DNA of 64,000 nucleotides from Streptomyces sp. SID8352 (GTDB taxonomy: Bacteria > Actinomycetota > Actinomycetes > Streptomycetales > Streptomycetaceae): positions 3,173-67,172 of the forward strand of contig NZ_WWGX01000078.1 in the NCBI RefSeq assembly GCF_009862265.1, in the 5' to 3' direction. Each line of letters begins with the position of its first letter. Positions within the stretch are counted from its first letter, which is position 1. The position numbers and the translations under genes were made by a program. The notes under the pieces are model-generated. The model worked only from the letters and a program-made list of their open reading frames with translations. It did no database searches and was not told the DNA's origin. This document shows, in pieces, positions 16,001-24,266 of the stretch.

Positions 16001-16200
16001 GCAGCGTGGCCCAGCAGTGTGCTGCGTCCGATGCCGGGCGGTCCGCCGACCTCGACGAGCGCGGGCCGGCCGCGTCTCAGGTCGGCCAGCAGGCCGCGCA
16101 GCAGCCGGTCTTCGGCGTCCCGCCCGACGGGCGCCGCCGGGCCGCCGGTGCCGGGCGGGGTGTCCTGGTGGCCCGGCGGGGCGGCTGTCGTCCGTGGCAT
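13048..16200 (-). CDS. LAL-family (large LuxR) transcriptional regulator 2
   Basis: A 1050-aa LAL regulator with the order ATPase, helical repeats, LuxR HTH. Walker A reads GGPPGIGRST, so Arg59 replaces the nucleotide-binding Lys; Walker B (LLLVVDDTQWAD) remains. ATP hydrolysis may be lost or altered. The C-terminal HTH (LTDAEYRVAALAADG...VEQHLTKTYRKLGIRG) is intact. A collagen-like Gly/Pro linker (about 853-940) separates the helical part from the HTH. ATG 16200 follows GGAGGA at normal distance. It is coupled to LAL-1 by a 4-bp overlap but separated from LAL-3 by 878 bp, so it may start its own transcript. Confidence 0.9.
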   Translation of the reverse strand: MPRTTAAPPGHQDTPPGTGGPAAPVGRDAEDRLLRGLLADLRRGRPALVEVGGPPGIGRSTLLGHAAALATEAGVRVAAAAASPEETGLPHGIAAQLLSQLLPGASPAGPVLPSASARPGAGHTTRPDDLCATSLSAARSRPLLLVVDDTQWADPPSLRGLQALARRLAGVPLMLLTSRNGAAAPGPYDRIEPCPLADGRSVARHVLELPPLSAEAVGRVLADTWPASVDAAFLEEAARSLDGNPALLKSVTARFVRHGWTPRTGHLADLAESTAEAVRERTVRTLPLLPAELLGVLRAIVVAGPDCTPGLMEALATGPRTPGTGRALSMLSGTGLLADGPRPALRSGAAARAVLADLDTAQREELYARAAAWAHRAALSDRAVTRMLLGSGPVGAPWAVAALRRRAAADRAAGRHTGAVRLLERALREPVPEALRVRLLTELATAVLPTRPDAASRHLYRALDPPTGAAGPVPADPGTVRARLLAAELLVACGDLPTPARIARAAAGAEPGTAEHSGLRALHAMAAALGRPDVEDGCVPLPADSWTGRPERAAEAAVAAWLTARRGEDIGSARALARAALAPGARAQVPPAVRAAAAHALVLSGDTEEARGALEEVLVCAARRDARPVAGAALLVTCLAELWGGRDSAASEALDRCAELMPARLWHPRMAPAPLALQALLDLRRGDADAAARVLETRLPVAAEAGPAWAYLLYARGRVRLAAGERDRALADLLECGRRLLARGAANPALLPWRSAAARTRDPDDPLAVRLLAEERRRSLVWGSPLALATALAPRPGGANPPGAAARARGRAAGWQYRQALVALGTAPFTGHLTVDSLLAAARPPAGPTPPHPAPASAGPHPVAPGRGPSGRGTSGLGVPGSGAPGPGIPGPTAPGLDHPGRGTPGLGTSGQGIPGPGTPGPGAAPRPEAARHAASGAPAPAARRDPWPDSARPGPARRTPRGVGRGPAPAGPQTPSTGHRPAPAPLTDAEYRVAALAADGLSNRAIAGELAVTPRTVEQHLTKTYRKLGIRGRPQLAAALERTATEEPT
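13380..13640 (-). repeat. Imperfect 15/18-bp tandem repeat encoding a Gly-Pro linker in LAL-2
   Basis: About 260 bp of degenerate repeats (units like GGCCAGGGGTACCxxG on the plus strand) encode a run of G-x-P/G-x-G triplets just before the LuxR HTH of LAL-2. The frame is kept throughout, so the repeat acts as a flexible spacer. Such slippage-prone DNA could vary in copy number between strains and shift the distance between sensor and DNA-binding parts. The sister regulators lack it at this place. Confidence 0.6.
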
Positions 16201-17078
16201 GGGGCTCGGTCCTCCTCGTTGTCGTGTCGCTCGGCTCCCCCGCCGGGCCGCGCGGCGGGGTCCTCGTTCAGGCTCGGCTCCGGACCGGACCGGGGCCGCC
16301 GCGCGCCCCGCGTTCCCGTCGCTCGTCGGCCTCCCCGGGTGCCGCTGGAGGCCTCCCGGCAGGGGCGGAACCTCTGTGTCCGCCCCCGGTCTTCCCGTCC
16401 CGGGCCGGGCAGCAGCGGCGCCGGGACGTGCCCGGCCCCTCCGGCGGGGGCGGCCGCGGAGCGGTCCTCATCCGCCCCCGCCCTCCGGAACACACCGCGC
16501 ATCCGTGCCTCCCCCGTCCGACGCCCGAACGCGCCCAGCGCCCACCGCGTCCCCCCGGTGCCGGCGAAGAGCGGGCTCCGCTGACCTCGCCCGCCCCCGG
16601 CCTCCCGGGCCGCACCGCGCAGCCGTGCTCCGCGCGCCGGCGCCGCAACGTGCCCGGCCCCGCCCCCCCTCGCGCCCGCCGCCCGGGTTCCCCCGTGCCG
16701 CCGGGGCGCTCCCGGCGGCGGGTCTCCGGCCCGGTCCGTATGTGCCTTGGCACCCGACTCGCCGGGTCGGGGCGGCCCGAGCCGCAAGGCCCGGCCGCCC
16801 GTGGAGCGGCGCGTGCGGTCCCCACCACCCACCCGGGCCGGTCCCGAAGCCCTGCGGCTCGAGGGCGGCGCGGTTCCTCCGGCAGAGGTTCGGAGAGCTG
16901 CATCCGGTACGGACGACCCGGGCGGTGTCCGCCGGTGCCACCGGGCCCCGCGACATCATGGAGTCCCCTCTGCTCGAGCGGAGCCGAGAGCTCGGGGGAG
17001 CGTGCTCTCGGTGCGCCGGGGCGCGAGACCTCGTACCGGAGGTGCTCGGCCCCCCGCCCGGGGCATCGCGGGCACCCC
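16201..17078. other. 878-bp non-coding gap between LAL-3 and LAL-2
   Basis: No ORF here has protein-like composition: all frames give Arg/Pro/Gly-rich text in shadow frames. The stretch is pyrimidine-rich on the plus strand and holds diverged internal duplications (for instance similar CGxGACGTGCCCGGCCCC and CGCAACGTGCCCGGCCCC segments near 16420 and 16650). It is unusually long for an intergenic gap inside a regulator tandem. A separate promoter or leader for LAL-2/LAL-1, or a decayed gene, are both possible. Confidence 0.4.
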
Positions 17079-19898
17079 CTAGGGCGGGGACGGCACACTG
17101 TCGGCCGGGGGGGCCGTGGCCGCGCGGGGGCGGGCGTCGAGGCCGCGCGGCAGCTCGGCGCGTCCGCGAACGTCGAGCTTGCGGTAGACGTTGGTCAGGT
17201 GCATCTCCACCGTCCGCGGGGTGATGAACAGCGCCTCCGCGATCTTCTTGTTGCTGTGGCCGCGCTGGGCCAGGGTGGCGATGCGGCGCTCGCTGGGGGT
17301 CAGGGAGTCCACGGGGGCGACGGCGAGGTGCGGCATGCGTCCGCCCGCGGTCACCAGCGTGTCGCGGGCGGTGGCGGTCAGCGCGTGGGCCCCGCAGCGG
17401 GTGGCGAGTGCGATGGCCCGGCGCAGGCGGCGCCGCGCGGCCCGGGCGTCGCCGAGGGCGAGCAGCTCCCGCCCCAACTGGTATTCGGCCCGGGCCAGTT
17501 CCAGCCGGGCCGGGGAGCCGGACAGGGTCTCCACGGCCTCGGCCAGCAGGTCCGTACGGGCCCGGCCGCCGACGACGGAGGCCGCCGCGACCAGGCCGAG
17601 CCCCAGGGCGCGCGGGGTGCCCCAGGCCCGGGTCCGGGCCACGGCGGTCTCCACGAGCCCGGCCGACTCGGCGCCCCGGCCCAGCCTGCCGAGGGTGGTG
17701 GCGGCCGACAGCCACCAGGGGGCGAGGACCGGGTTGACGATGCCCGCCTCCTCCTGGCTGCGCCCGCACCGCCGCCACAGCTCCAACGCCCCTTCGAGGT
17801 CACCGCGTTCCCGGTGGACCCGCCCCGAGACGTACAGGTAGAGGTGCCATTCCCACACGGTGCGGTCCAAGTGGCCCGCGGTGCGCGCGAGTCCGTCGAG
17901 GACAGCGCCGGCCCGGGCCGCTTCCCCCTGGGAGAGCAGCACGGAAGCCAGCGCGAGGTGGGCCAGCGGCGGGGCTCCGGCCGGGCCGCCGGCCTCGGTG
18001 GCGGCCCGGGCGTCCCGCGCGGCGGCGGGGACGTCGCCGATGCCGTGCAGGATCAGGGAGCGGCCGGCCAGCGCGGCGCGCCGGGGCCACAGCGGAGGGT
18101 GGTCCTGGGCCGGTGACAGCACCCGGTCCAGGGCGGCGAGGGCCTCGTCCACTCGGTCGGCGAGCGTGAGTACGGCGGAGGAGCAGAACACCCCCCAGTC
18201 GGCGGTGCCGGGCTCGTCGGCGCGCAGGGCCCGGCGGGCGAGGGCGGTGGCCCGGGCCGCGGATCCGCCGTCCAGGGCGGCGAAGGCGCTGAGGGCGGCG
18301 AGCAGGCGCCGGTCGGCCGGACCGTGCCCCGTCGGTACGGGCAGGGCGGTGGCCCGGGCGCCGGCGGCGGGCAGTGCCGTCCGGTCGTTGACGGCGCTGG
18401 CCAGCAGGGCGGATTCGACGGTCGTGCGCAGGTCCCGGCAGGCGGGGTCGGCTCCGGCGTCCGGGAGGCCGGACAGGCCGTCCAGGACCCGCTCCAGCAA
18501 CCGCATGCCCTCGGAGGCCCGGCGGGTGCCGAGGGCCAACATGGCGTACTGCACGGCGACGGGGGCCTGCCGGCGCGGGTCGGGGGTGAGGTCCAGGGCC
18601 TGACGCAGGTGCCAGAGGGCGTGGGCCGGGGTGACGACGGTACGGCTGGCGGCGCGGGCGAGTTCCACGTGCAGGCCGCCGCGTTCGGCGTCCGTGAGGC
18701 CGCGGCCGGCCTCGCCGCGCAGCCAGCGGCCGGCCGCCCGGACGGTCGCCCGGGTGGGTGCCTCGGCGGCGGCGTCGCGCAGGACGGCGAACATCCACGG
18801 CTCGTCGGCCCGCTCCAGCGCGGCGAGTTGCTCGGCGACCTCCGGGGCCGGCCGTCCGGCGTCGCTGAGGACCCGGGCGGCGCGGATGCGCAGGTCCCGC
18901 AGGTCGGGCTCGGGCAGCGCGGCGAGGACCGCGCCGCGGACGACCTCGCGCATGGAGGGCGGGGAGCCCGGCAGGACGGCCCCGATCCGGCGCAGGCCAT
19001 TCAGGGCGCAGGTGACGGCCCCGACGTCCAGGCCGCAGAGCGCGGCGATCAGGTCGGGGGCGGCCTGGCCGAGCACCGCGAGGGCGGTGGCCGCCTGCCG
19101 GGCCCGGCGGGGGCCCGCGGCCAGCAGTTCGGGGACCCGGGAGGCCGTCACGCCCCGGTGGACGGCGTCCAGCCGGTGCACCGCGTCCGCGCGGGGTGGG
19201 ATGCCGAGCGTGCGCAGTGTGGTGAGAACCCGGTCGACCAGCAGCGGGTTTCCGCCGGTGAGTTCGGCGCAGCGCCGGACGAACCGCTGGTCCGGGGGGT
19301 GGCCGCAGATCCCGGTGGCCAGGCGAGCGATGCCGGCTTCGCTGAGGGGGGCGGGGTCGAGGAGGGTGCAGCGGCCCCGGGCGGCTATCTCCGCGAGCAC
19401 GGGGGTTCCGGGGCCGGGGGCGTCGGTGCGCTGTGCGAGGACCAGGAGCAGGGGCCGGGCGGCGGCGTGGCGGAGGATGAACTCGATGCGGCGCAGGGAG
19501 GTTTCGTCGCACCATTGCGCGTCGTCGACCAGCAGGGCCAGGGGGCCGGCGGCGAGGAGCTCCAGGACGCGGCCGTGGAGCTCCTGGCGGTCGTGGTGGA
19601 GGTCGCGGGGGCCGGCCGGCGCCCCGGGCGGGGGCGGTAGCAGTACGTCCACGGTACGGGTGCGGGCGGGGCCCTCCGTCGTGCCGTCGGCCTGCCGTAC
19701 GGCCCATCCCGCGGCGATCAGGCGTTGCCGGGCGAGTGCCAGCAGACGCGTCCTGCCGATTCCGGCGGGGCCCCGGACGAGGACGGCCCGGGCGCTGCCC
19801 GCGCGGGCGTCGGCGGCGTCGCGCAGCAGGATGTCGAGTTCGGGGGCGGGGACGTCCGGGGTCAGGCCCGGGCGCTGCGCCATTCCAGCGGTGAGCAC
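17079..19898 (-). CDS. LAL-family (large LuxR) transcriptional regulator 3
   Basis: A LAL regulator of about 939 aa. Walker A is RGPAGIGRT with Arg49 instead of Lys; Walker B is LALLVDDAQWCD. The C-terminal LuxR HTH is complete (LTPSERRIATLAQRGHSNKKIAEALF...VEMHLTNVYRKLDVRG). I chose GTG 19898 because a strong purine tract (GAAGGAAGAGGG) lies ten bases upstream; ATG 19940 is in frame but has no ribosome-binding site. It is the outermost gene of the polyketide block and faces away from the imide operon, with 850 bp between them. Probable cluster-situated activator by analogy to nystatin and amphotericin LALs. Confidence 0.9.
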   Translation of the reverse strand: MLTAGMAQRPGLTPDVPAPELDILLRDAADARAGSARAVLVRGPAGIGRTRLLALARQRLIAAGWAVRQADGTTEGPARTRTVDVLLPPPPGAPAGPRDLHHDRQELHGRVLELLAAGPLALLVDDAQWCDETSLRRIEFILRHAAARPLLLVLAQRTDAPGPGTPVLAEIAARGRCTLLDPAPLSEAGIARLATGICGHPPDQRFVRRCAELTGGNPLLVDRVLTTLRTLGIPPRADAVHRLDAVHRGVTASRVPELLAAGPRRARQAATALAVLGQAAPDLIAALCGLDVGAVTCALNGLRRIGAVLPGSPPSMREVVRGAVLAALPEPDLRDLRIRAARVLSDAGRPAPEVAEQLAALERADEPWMFAVLRDAAAEAPTRATVRAAGRWLRGEAGRGLTDAERGGLHVELARAASRTVVTPAHALWHLRQALDLTPDPRRQAPVAVQYAMLALGTRRASEGMRLLERVLDGLSGLPDAGADPACRDLRTTVESALLASAVNDRTALPAAGARATALPVPTGHGPADRRLLAALSAFAALDGGSAARATALARRALRADEPGTADWGVFCSSAVLTLADRVDEALAALDRVLSPAQDHPPLWPRRAALAGRSLILHGIGDVPAAARDARAATEAGGPAGAPPLAHLALASVLLSQGEAARAGAVLDGLARTAGHLDRTVWEWHLYLYVSGRVHRERGDLEGALELWRRCGRSQEEAGIVNPVLAPWWLSAATTLGRLGRGAESAGLVETAVARTRAWGTPRALGLGLVAAASVVGGRARTDLLAEAVETLSGSPARLELARAEYQLGRELLALGDARAARRRLRRAIALATRCGAHALTATARDTLVTAGGRMPHLAVAPVDSLTPSERRIATLAQRGHSNKKIAEALFITPRTVEMHLTNVYRKLDVRGRAELPRGLDARPRAATAPPADSVPSPP

Positions 19899-20749
19899 CA
19901 ACGCATTTCCCTCTTCCTTCGCGAAACCGCCTCCGGTCATCCGGCGGTACGACGCCGGAATGTCCCTGCGTGACCGCGATCGTAGGGGATGCGTTCCGAG
20001 AAGTTACGGGCGATCCACTCGATTTGCGCCAGAATGCACTGGACCTTGGCCGAGACGCATGCCACCGCGGGCCTCCCGCCCCGTGGGAAACCGCACGTAT
20101 TTCGGCCTTTCCGTAAAGTCGAATTCCCCCATTCCCATGGAACGGCGGGCCCGGCACGGAACAGCGGCATCACGCGCAGCCGGTATCCGGCCATCAATTC
20201 TGGTTCTCCCGGCTGGGTTATCGTGCGGGGACAGCTGTTGGCCGGCGGTCCATCGGGGTGTTGCGTGCTGTCCCGCCTGGAGCCGTCCTGCCCGCCGCCG
20301 GGTTGGCCGCCCGCGCCCTGGCCGGGGCCGCGGCCCCGGCCGGCAGGGGGCACGCCGGACCTGTGACTGTTCCACGTGAGCTGTCCCCGGGTTTCGCAGA
20401 GTCCGGTGATCTTGTTTCAGGAGCCGGTCGTCGCGTTCGCCCCGGCCGGCCTCGGCCCGGCGGACCCAGCCGCGTAAGCCTGGCATCAGGGACTCCACGA
20501 AACGCAGTGCAGCTCACCACCTACTGCCGACGGATCTCTGACTCGGGTACGGCAAGAAGAACGACGGCAAGGCGAAGGAGTCCATCCAGGTCGTCGACGT
20601 CACCCGACTCCTCCTGGAATCGGTCAGGACCCCGGCCGGCCCCGCGGGCCGACCGCCGCACCGAACGCGCACCGGCGCCTCACCTCTGGCCCCCGCTCCA
20701 CCCGGGAGCTAGCATCCATCCACGCAATCGTTTTCGAAAGGAGTAAGCC
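19899..20749. other. Divergent intergenic region, regulator versus imide locus
   Basis: Holds the outward promoters for LAL-3 (minus) and the small CGQC gene (plus). The part near 19980-20220 is less GC-rich than its surroundings. A short frame at about 20547-20640 has strong G/C third positions and reads GYGKKNDGKAKESIQVVDV..., ending without a stop-bounded gene; it may be the remnant of a lost gene. The only firm element is the operator at 20724-20735. Otherwise I see nothing coding. Confidence 0.4.
20710..20735 (+). promoter_or_regulatory. Putative promoter -10 and LacI-type operator of the CGQC/CobW unit
   Basis: TAGCAT (20710-20715) is a possible -10 hexamer. GCAATCGTTTTC (20724-20735) follows 8 bp later and shares the 11 bases CGCAATCGTTT with the operator upstream of the imidase gene. 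The left half GCAAT-CG is a LacI-family half-site; the right half departs by one base from TTTGC. The AAAGGAG ribosome-binding site of the next gene begins directly after it, so repressor binding would block transcription early. Confidence 0.5.
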
Positions 20750-21070
20750 ATGTGCGGACAGTGCCGTTCGTCCGCCACGGGTGTCGACTGGTTCGGCGCC
20801 GGGGTGGCGGACTCGCTGGCGGCCAGACGCCGCGCGCGGGCGGAGCTCGCCGCCGCAGCCACCGAGATGCTGGCCGGAACGGGCGTCAGGGTCACCGCGC
20901 CCCCCGGCAGCATGACCTTGAGCGTCCAGAACGGAACCGGCAGAACCCGGACGGTCACCCGCCTCGACGAGATCCTCGGTGCGGCCGAGGTGATGACCGG
21001 CCGCCGGATCGACCCGCTGGCACTCGCCGCCGCACGGAGTCGGCCCGCGCCCGACCCCGAAGCCTCATGA
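20750..21070 (+). CDS. Small conserved protein with N-terminal CGQC, coupled to CobW GTPase
   Basis: A 106-aa protein starting MCGQC, followed by DWFGAG and an Ala/Arg-rich helix; the C-terminal half is a small beta-alpha domain. I do not recognise a named family. The N-terminal Cys pair could bind metal. The ATG has a perfect AAAGGAG seven bases upstream, and its stop overlaps the CobW start (ATGA), so the two are made together. By context it may help metal delivery to the downstream metal-dependent hydrolase, or be a subunit of another enzyme of the locus. That role is inference only. Confidence 0.75.
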   Translation: MCGQCRSSATGVDWFGAGVADSLAARRRARAELAAAATEMLAGTGVRVTAPPGSMTLSVQNGTGRTRTVTRLDEILGAAEVMTGRRIDPLALAAARSRPAPDPEAS

Positions 21071-22005
21071 TCGAGGTCACGCTCGTCTCCGGCTTCCTGG
21101 GCGCGGGCAAGACGACCTGGCTGGAGCAACGCCTGCGGGACAGCCCGGACGCCGCCGACGTGCTCATCGTCAACGACTTCGCCGAGGACGGGGTCGACAC
21201 CCGCACGCTGCGCAACGCGGTGGGGGACGGGGCGGTGGACGTCGAGGAGATCGTCGGCGGATGCGTGTGCTGCGAGCGCCTGGACGACCTGCGGGGCGTC
21301 CTGCTGCGACTGGTGCGGCGGCGGCATCGAGAGGGCGGCGCGGCCCCTCTCCAAGTGATCGTCGAGACCTCCGGGCTCGCCCGCCCCGGCCGCCTCGCCG
21401 GGCTGCTGACCGACGACCCGGTCCTGCGGCTCAACACGACCCTGCGCACCCTCGTGGTCGTACTGGACAGCGTCGGCGGCGAACGGCTGCTGCGGCATCG
21501 CGCCGCCGCACGGACCCAGGTGGGCCTCGCCGACCGGGTGGTGCTCGCCCGGGCCGACCTGGTCGACGCCCCCCACGCGGCCGCGCTGGCCGGCATCGTC
21601 CGCGGGCTGAACGCGGCCTGCGCGATCGCGACCGCCGATCACGGCGTGGAGAGCCCCGTCGACGCCCCTCCTCCGGCCGAACGCGAGCACTTCGACGACG
21701 AGCCCGAGGGCGCGGCACCGGTGCGGTCCTGGGTGACGTCCCTGCGGCCGGGCACCTCCTGGGCCCAGTACGCACTGTGGCTGCACGCCATGAGCCGCGC
21801 GCACCCCGACGGGCTGCTGCGCACCAAGGGCGTCGTGCCCAGCCCTGACGGGCCCCTGCTGGTCCAGTCGATGGGACCCGACATCGCCCTGCCGGTACCC
21901 GCGCAGCCCGGCCAGGGGGAGTCGATGGTCTTCATCCTCGGCGGCCTGGACCCGCAGGACGTCGCCCGCTCGCTCGCGGCCTTCGTCCGCAGCTCGACGA
22001 TCTGA
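21067..22005 (+). CDS. CobW/COG0523-family metallochaperone GTPase
   Basis: A 312-aa P-loop GTPase: Walker A GFLGAGKTT (residues 9-17), the family signature GGCVCC (Cys66, 68, 69) that binds the metal, ETSGLARP (switch region) and a G4-like ARAD. COG0523 proteins insert Zn, Co or Fe into client enzymes. The C-terminal CobW_C part (RSWVTSLRPGTSWAQYALWLHAM...) is present. It starts by ATGA overlap with the CGQC gene and lies 194 bp before an HpPgdA/imidase-type hydrolase, which needs a divalent metal, so that enzyme is the obvious candidate client. The shared operator motif supports one regulon. Confidence 0.9.
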   Translation: MIEVTLVSGFLGAGKTTWLEQRLRDSPDAADVLIVNDFAEDGVDTRTLRNAVGDGAVDVEEIVGGCVCCERLDDLRGVLLRLVRRRHREGGAAPLQVIVETSGLARPGRLAGLLTDDPVLRLNTTLRTLVVVLDSVGGERLLRHRAAARTQVGLADRVVLARADLVDAPHAAALAGIVRGLNAACAIATADHGVESPVDAPPPAEREHFDDEPEGAAPVRSWVTSLRPGTSWAQYALWLHAMSRAHPDGLLRTKGVVPSPDGPLLVQSMGPDIALPVPAQPGQGESMVFILGGLDPQDVARSLAAFVRSSTI

Positions 22006-22098
22006 CCGTTCGGCGCCGACCGCAAAGGTTCTCGACCCTTGCGGCGTGGCGCGTTCCTCGTAGTTACCGAATCACAACCAGCAGCTCAGCCGGAGCCA

Positions 22099-22143
22099 TT
22101 GACGTGCCTCCATGTCGCACATAATCTCAACGCAATCGTTTGC
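22099..22143 (+). promoter_or_regulatory. Sigma70-like promoter with LacI-type operator before the imidase operon
   Basis: TTGACG (22099-22104), a 17-bp spacer and TAATCT (22122-22127) form a good housekeeping promoter. GCAATCGTTTGC (22132-22143) follows 4 bp after the -10. It is symmetric as GCAA-W-CG-W-TTGC around a central CpG, the usual architecture of LacI/GalR-family operators. A repressor here would sit on the transcription start. The local LacI-family gene at 25909 is the natural ligand. Confidence 0.65.
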
Positions 22144-22199
22144 ACAGCGCGAACGGGTTCCCATGTCGGACCCTTCGACCAGGTCAGAGGAGACAGAAG

Positions 22200-23114
22200 A
22201 TGGCCAAGGACATCAAGGTCTGTATCGGTGCGGACATCGACGCCGTGGCCGGCTGGCTCGGCTCGTACGGTGGGGAGGACTCCCCCGCCGACATCCAGCG
22301 GGGCATGTTCGCCGGCGAGGTCGGCATCCCCCGTCTGCTGAAGCTCTACCGCAAGTACGGCCTGAAGACGACGTGGTTCGCCCCCGGCCACTCCATCGAG
22401 ACCTTCCCGCACCGCATCGAGCAGATCGTCGCCGACGGCCACGAACTCGCGGCCCACGGCTACTCCCACGAGAACCCGATCCTCATGAGCCCGCAGCAGG
22501 AGGAGGACGTCCTCAACAAGTCGATCTCGCTGATCGAGAAGTTCTCGGGCCTGCGTCCGCGCGGCTACATCGCCCCCTGGTGCGAGCTGTCCACGGTCAC
22601 CACCGACCTGCTGCTCAAGAACGGGTTCCGGTACGACCACAGCCAGGCGTTCCACGACTTCCAGCCGTTCTACGCCCGCACCGGCGACACCTGGACGAAG
22701 ATCGACCTCAGCAAGCCCGCCGACCACTGGATGAAGCCGCTCGTCCGCGGCAAGGAGATCGACCTCGTCGAGATCAACTTCAACTGGTACGTGGACGACC
22801 TGCCGCCCATGATGTTCATCAAGGGCAGTCCCAACAGCCACGGCTTCGTCAACCCGCGTGACATCGAGGAGATGTGGCGCGATCAGTTCGACTGGGTCTA
22901 CCGCGAGTACGACTACGCCATCTTCCCCATCACCATCCACCCCGACGTCTCCGGCCGTCCCCAGGTGCTGCTGATGCTGGAGCGGCTCATCGAGCACATC
23001 CAGGGCCACGAAGGCGTCACCTTCGACACGTTCGAGAACGTCGCGGAGGACTTCCGTGCCCGCTTCCCCTTCGCCGAGAACAGCCGCTATCCGTTCGACC
23101 GGGATCTGGACTGA
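22200..23114 (+). CDS. NodB-fold metal hydrolase of the HpPgdA / cyclic-imide hydrolase group
   Basis: A 304-aa protein closely following Helicobacter HpPgdA in layout: Asp12/Asp14 in IGADIDAV, His86 and His90 in HGYSHENP (the same His numbering as HpPgdA), then IAPWCE and the C-terminal TIHPDVSGRPQ. This subgroup of polysaccharide deacetylases has a closed pocket, and members are cyclic imide hydrolases rather than peptidoglycan enzymes. It has no signal peptide, so it acts in the cytoplasm. The next gene encodes an asparaginase-like amidase, so a path from cyclic imide to half-amide to diacid plus ammonia is plausible. ATG 22200 has AGAGGAGA upstream. Substrate unproven. Confidence 0.85.
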   Translation: MAKDIKVCIGADIDAVAGWLGSYGGEDSPADIQRGMFAGEVGIPRLLKLYRKYGLKTTWFAPGHSIETFPHRIEQIVADGHELAAHGYSHENPILMSPQQEEDVLNKSISLIEKFSGLRPRGYIAPWCELSTVTTDLLLKNGFRYDHSQAFHDFQPFYARTGDTWTKIDLSKPADHWMKPLVRGKEIDLVEINFNWYVDDLPPMMFIKGSPNSHGFVNPRDIEEMWRDQFDWVYREYDYAIFPITIHPDVSGRPQVLLMLERLIEHIQGHEGVTFDTFENVAEDFRARFPFAENSRYPFDRDLD

Positions 23115-23185
23115 TCCTCGGCCCCCGTAGCCACGTCTGCCCCGGGCCTGGGCAGGCTTCGATCCACACCGCGAAGGATTTCACT

Positions 23186-24181
23186 GTGTCCAGTTCCCTC
23201 CCCCGCCTGCTCGTCGTCACTCTCGGCGGCACGATCGCGTCGGTTGCGGCCGCGGACGGAGTAGGAGCCGTGCCCCGGCTCGGCCCGGCCGAGCTCCTGG
23301 CGTCCGTGCCGGCCGCCGCGGGTCTCGCGGACATCTCGGTGAAGTCGTTCCGTCAGTACGCCTCGGGTGATCTCTCCCTCGACGACATCATCGAGCTGGC
23401 GGAACTGATCCGGGAACGGGCCGACGAACTCGACGGGTTCGTCGTCACCCAGGGAACGGACACCCTTGAGGAGACCTCCTACCTCCTGGAACTCCTTCTC
23501 GGTCCGATCGGCCGACCGGTCGTTCTCACCGGCGCCATGCGTAACCCGTCCCTGCCGGGAGCGGACGGCCCGGCCAACCTCCTCGCCGCGATCCGCGTGG
23601 CCGTTTCTCCGTCGGCGGCCGGCCTCGGCCCTGTCGTGGTCTTCGCGGACGAGGTCCACCTGCCGCGATTCGTACGCAAGGCCCACAGCTCCCATGTGGC
23701 TGCCTTCCGCTCGCCCCACGCCGGACCCATCGGCTGGGTGACGGAGGACCGCGTACGCATTCCCCTCGCGCCGAGCGGCTACCCCGCGCCGCTGCGGCCG
23801 GCCCGGTTCACCAGACCGCTCCCCACGGTAGGGATCACCAAGATCGGGCTGGGCTCCGCTCCACTCCGGCCCCACCACGTCGAGGGGCTGGACGGTCTGA
23901 TCGTGGAAGTGTTCGGCGGGGGCCACGTCCCCAGCACCATCGTCGAGTCACTGGCCTCGGTCAACGAGAGCATCCCCGTGGTCATGGTGACCCGGACCGG
24001 TGGCGGCGAGCTGTACGAGTCCACCTACGCGTTCCCCGGTTCCGAACGTGACCTCCTCGACCGGGGACTGACCAGCGGCCGTGCCTTCGACGCGGCGAAG
24101 GCACGGCTGCTGCTCATCTGCCTCCTGGCGTCGGGCGCCCAGCGCCCGGACATCAAGGAGCGCTTCGACACGGCACTGTAG
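23186..24181 (+). CDS. L-asparaginase-family amidohydrolase
   Basis: A 331-aa type I/II asparaginase fold with both catalytic threonine motifs: LGGTIAS (Thr16) and VVTQGTDTLEET (Thr91-Asp92), and a later Lys in the AMRNPSLPGADG region. The GTG start at 23186 is preceded by GAAGGA. It has no signal peptide. In this operon, between the imidase-like hydrolase and an importer, it may hydrolyse the half-amide (an asparagine-like omega-amide) released from a cyclic imide; plain asparagine use is the simpler alternative. It lies 71 bp behind the hydrolase gene in the same direction. Confidence 0.88.
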   Translation: MSSSLPRLLVVTLGGTIASVAAADGVGAVPRLGPAELLASVPAAAGLADISVKSFRQYASGDLSLDDIIELAELIRERADELDGFVVTQGTDTLEETSYLLELLLGPIGRPVVLTGAMRNPSLPGADGPANLLAAIRVAVSPSAAGLGPVVVFADEVHLPRFVRKAHSSHVAAFRSPHAGPIGWVTEDRVRIPLAPSGYPAPLRPARFTRPLPTVGITKIGLGSAPLRPHHVEGLDGLIVEVFGGGHVPSTIVESLASVNESIPVVMVTRTGGGELYESTYAFPGSERDLLDRGLTSGRAFDAAKARLLLICLLASGAQRPDIKERFDTAL

Positions 24182-24266
24182 TTCCGGTCCGTCCGGCAGC
24201 GCCGTTCCCCCGGGGGAAACTCATCTGTCCCCATGCGCACCCACGGGTGCAGCAAGGAGCTGTGCC

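Noticed and set aside
16077..16832. 251-aa minus ORF in the gap upstream of LAL-2
   Set aside because: Gly/Arg-rich text, no ribosome-binding site, and it overlaps the start of the clear LAL-2 gene.
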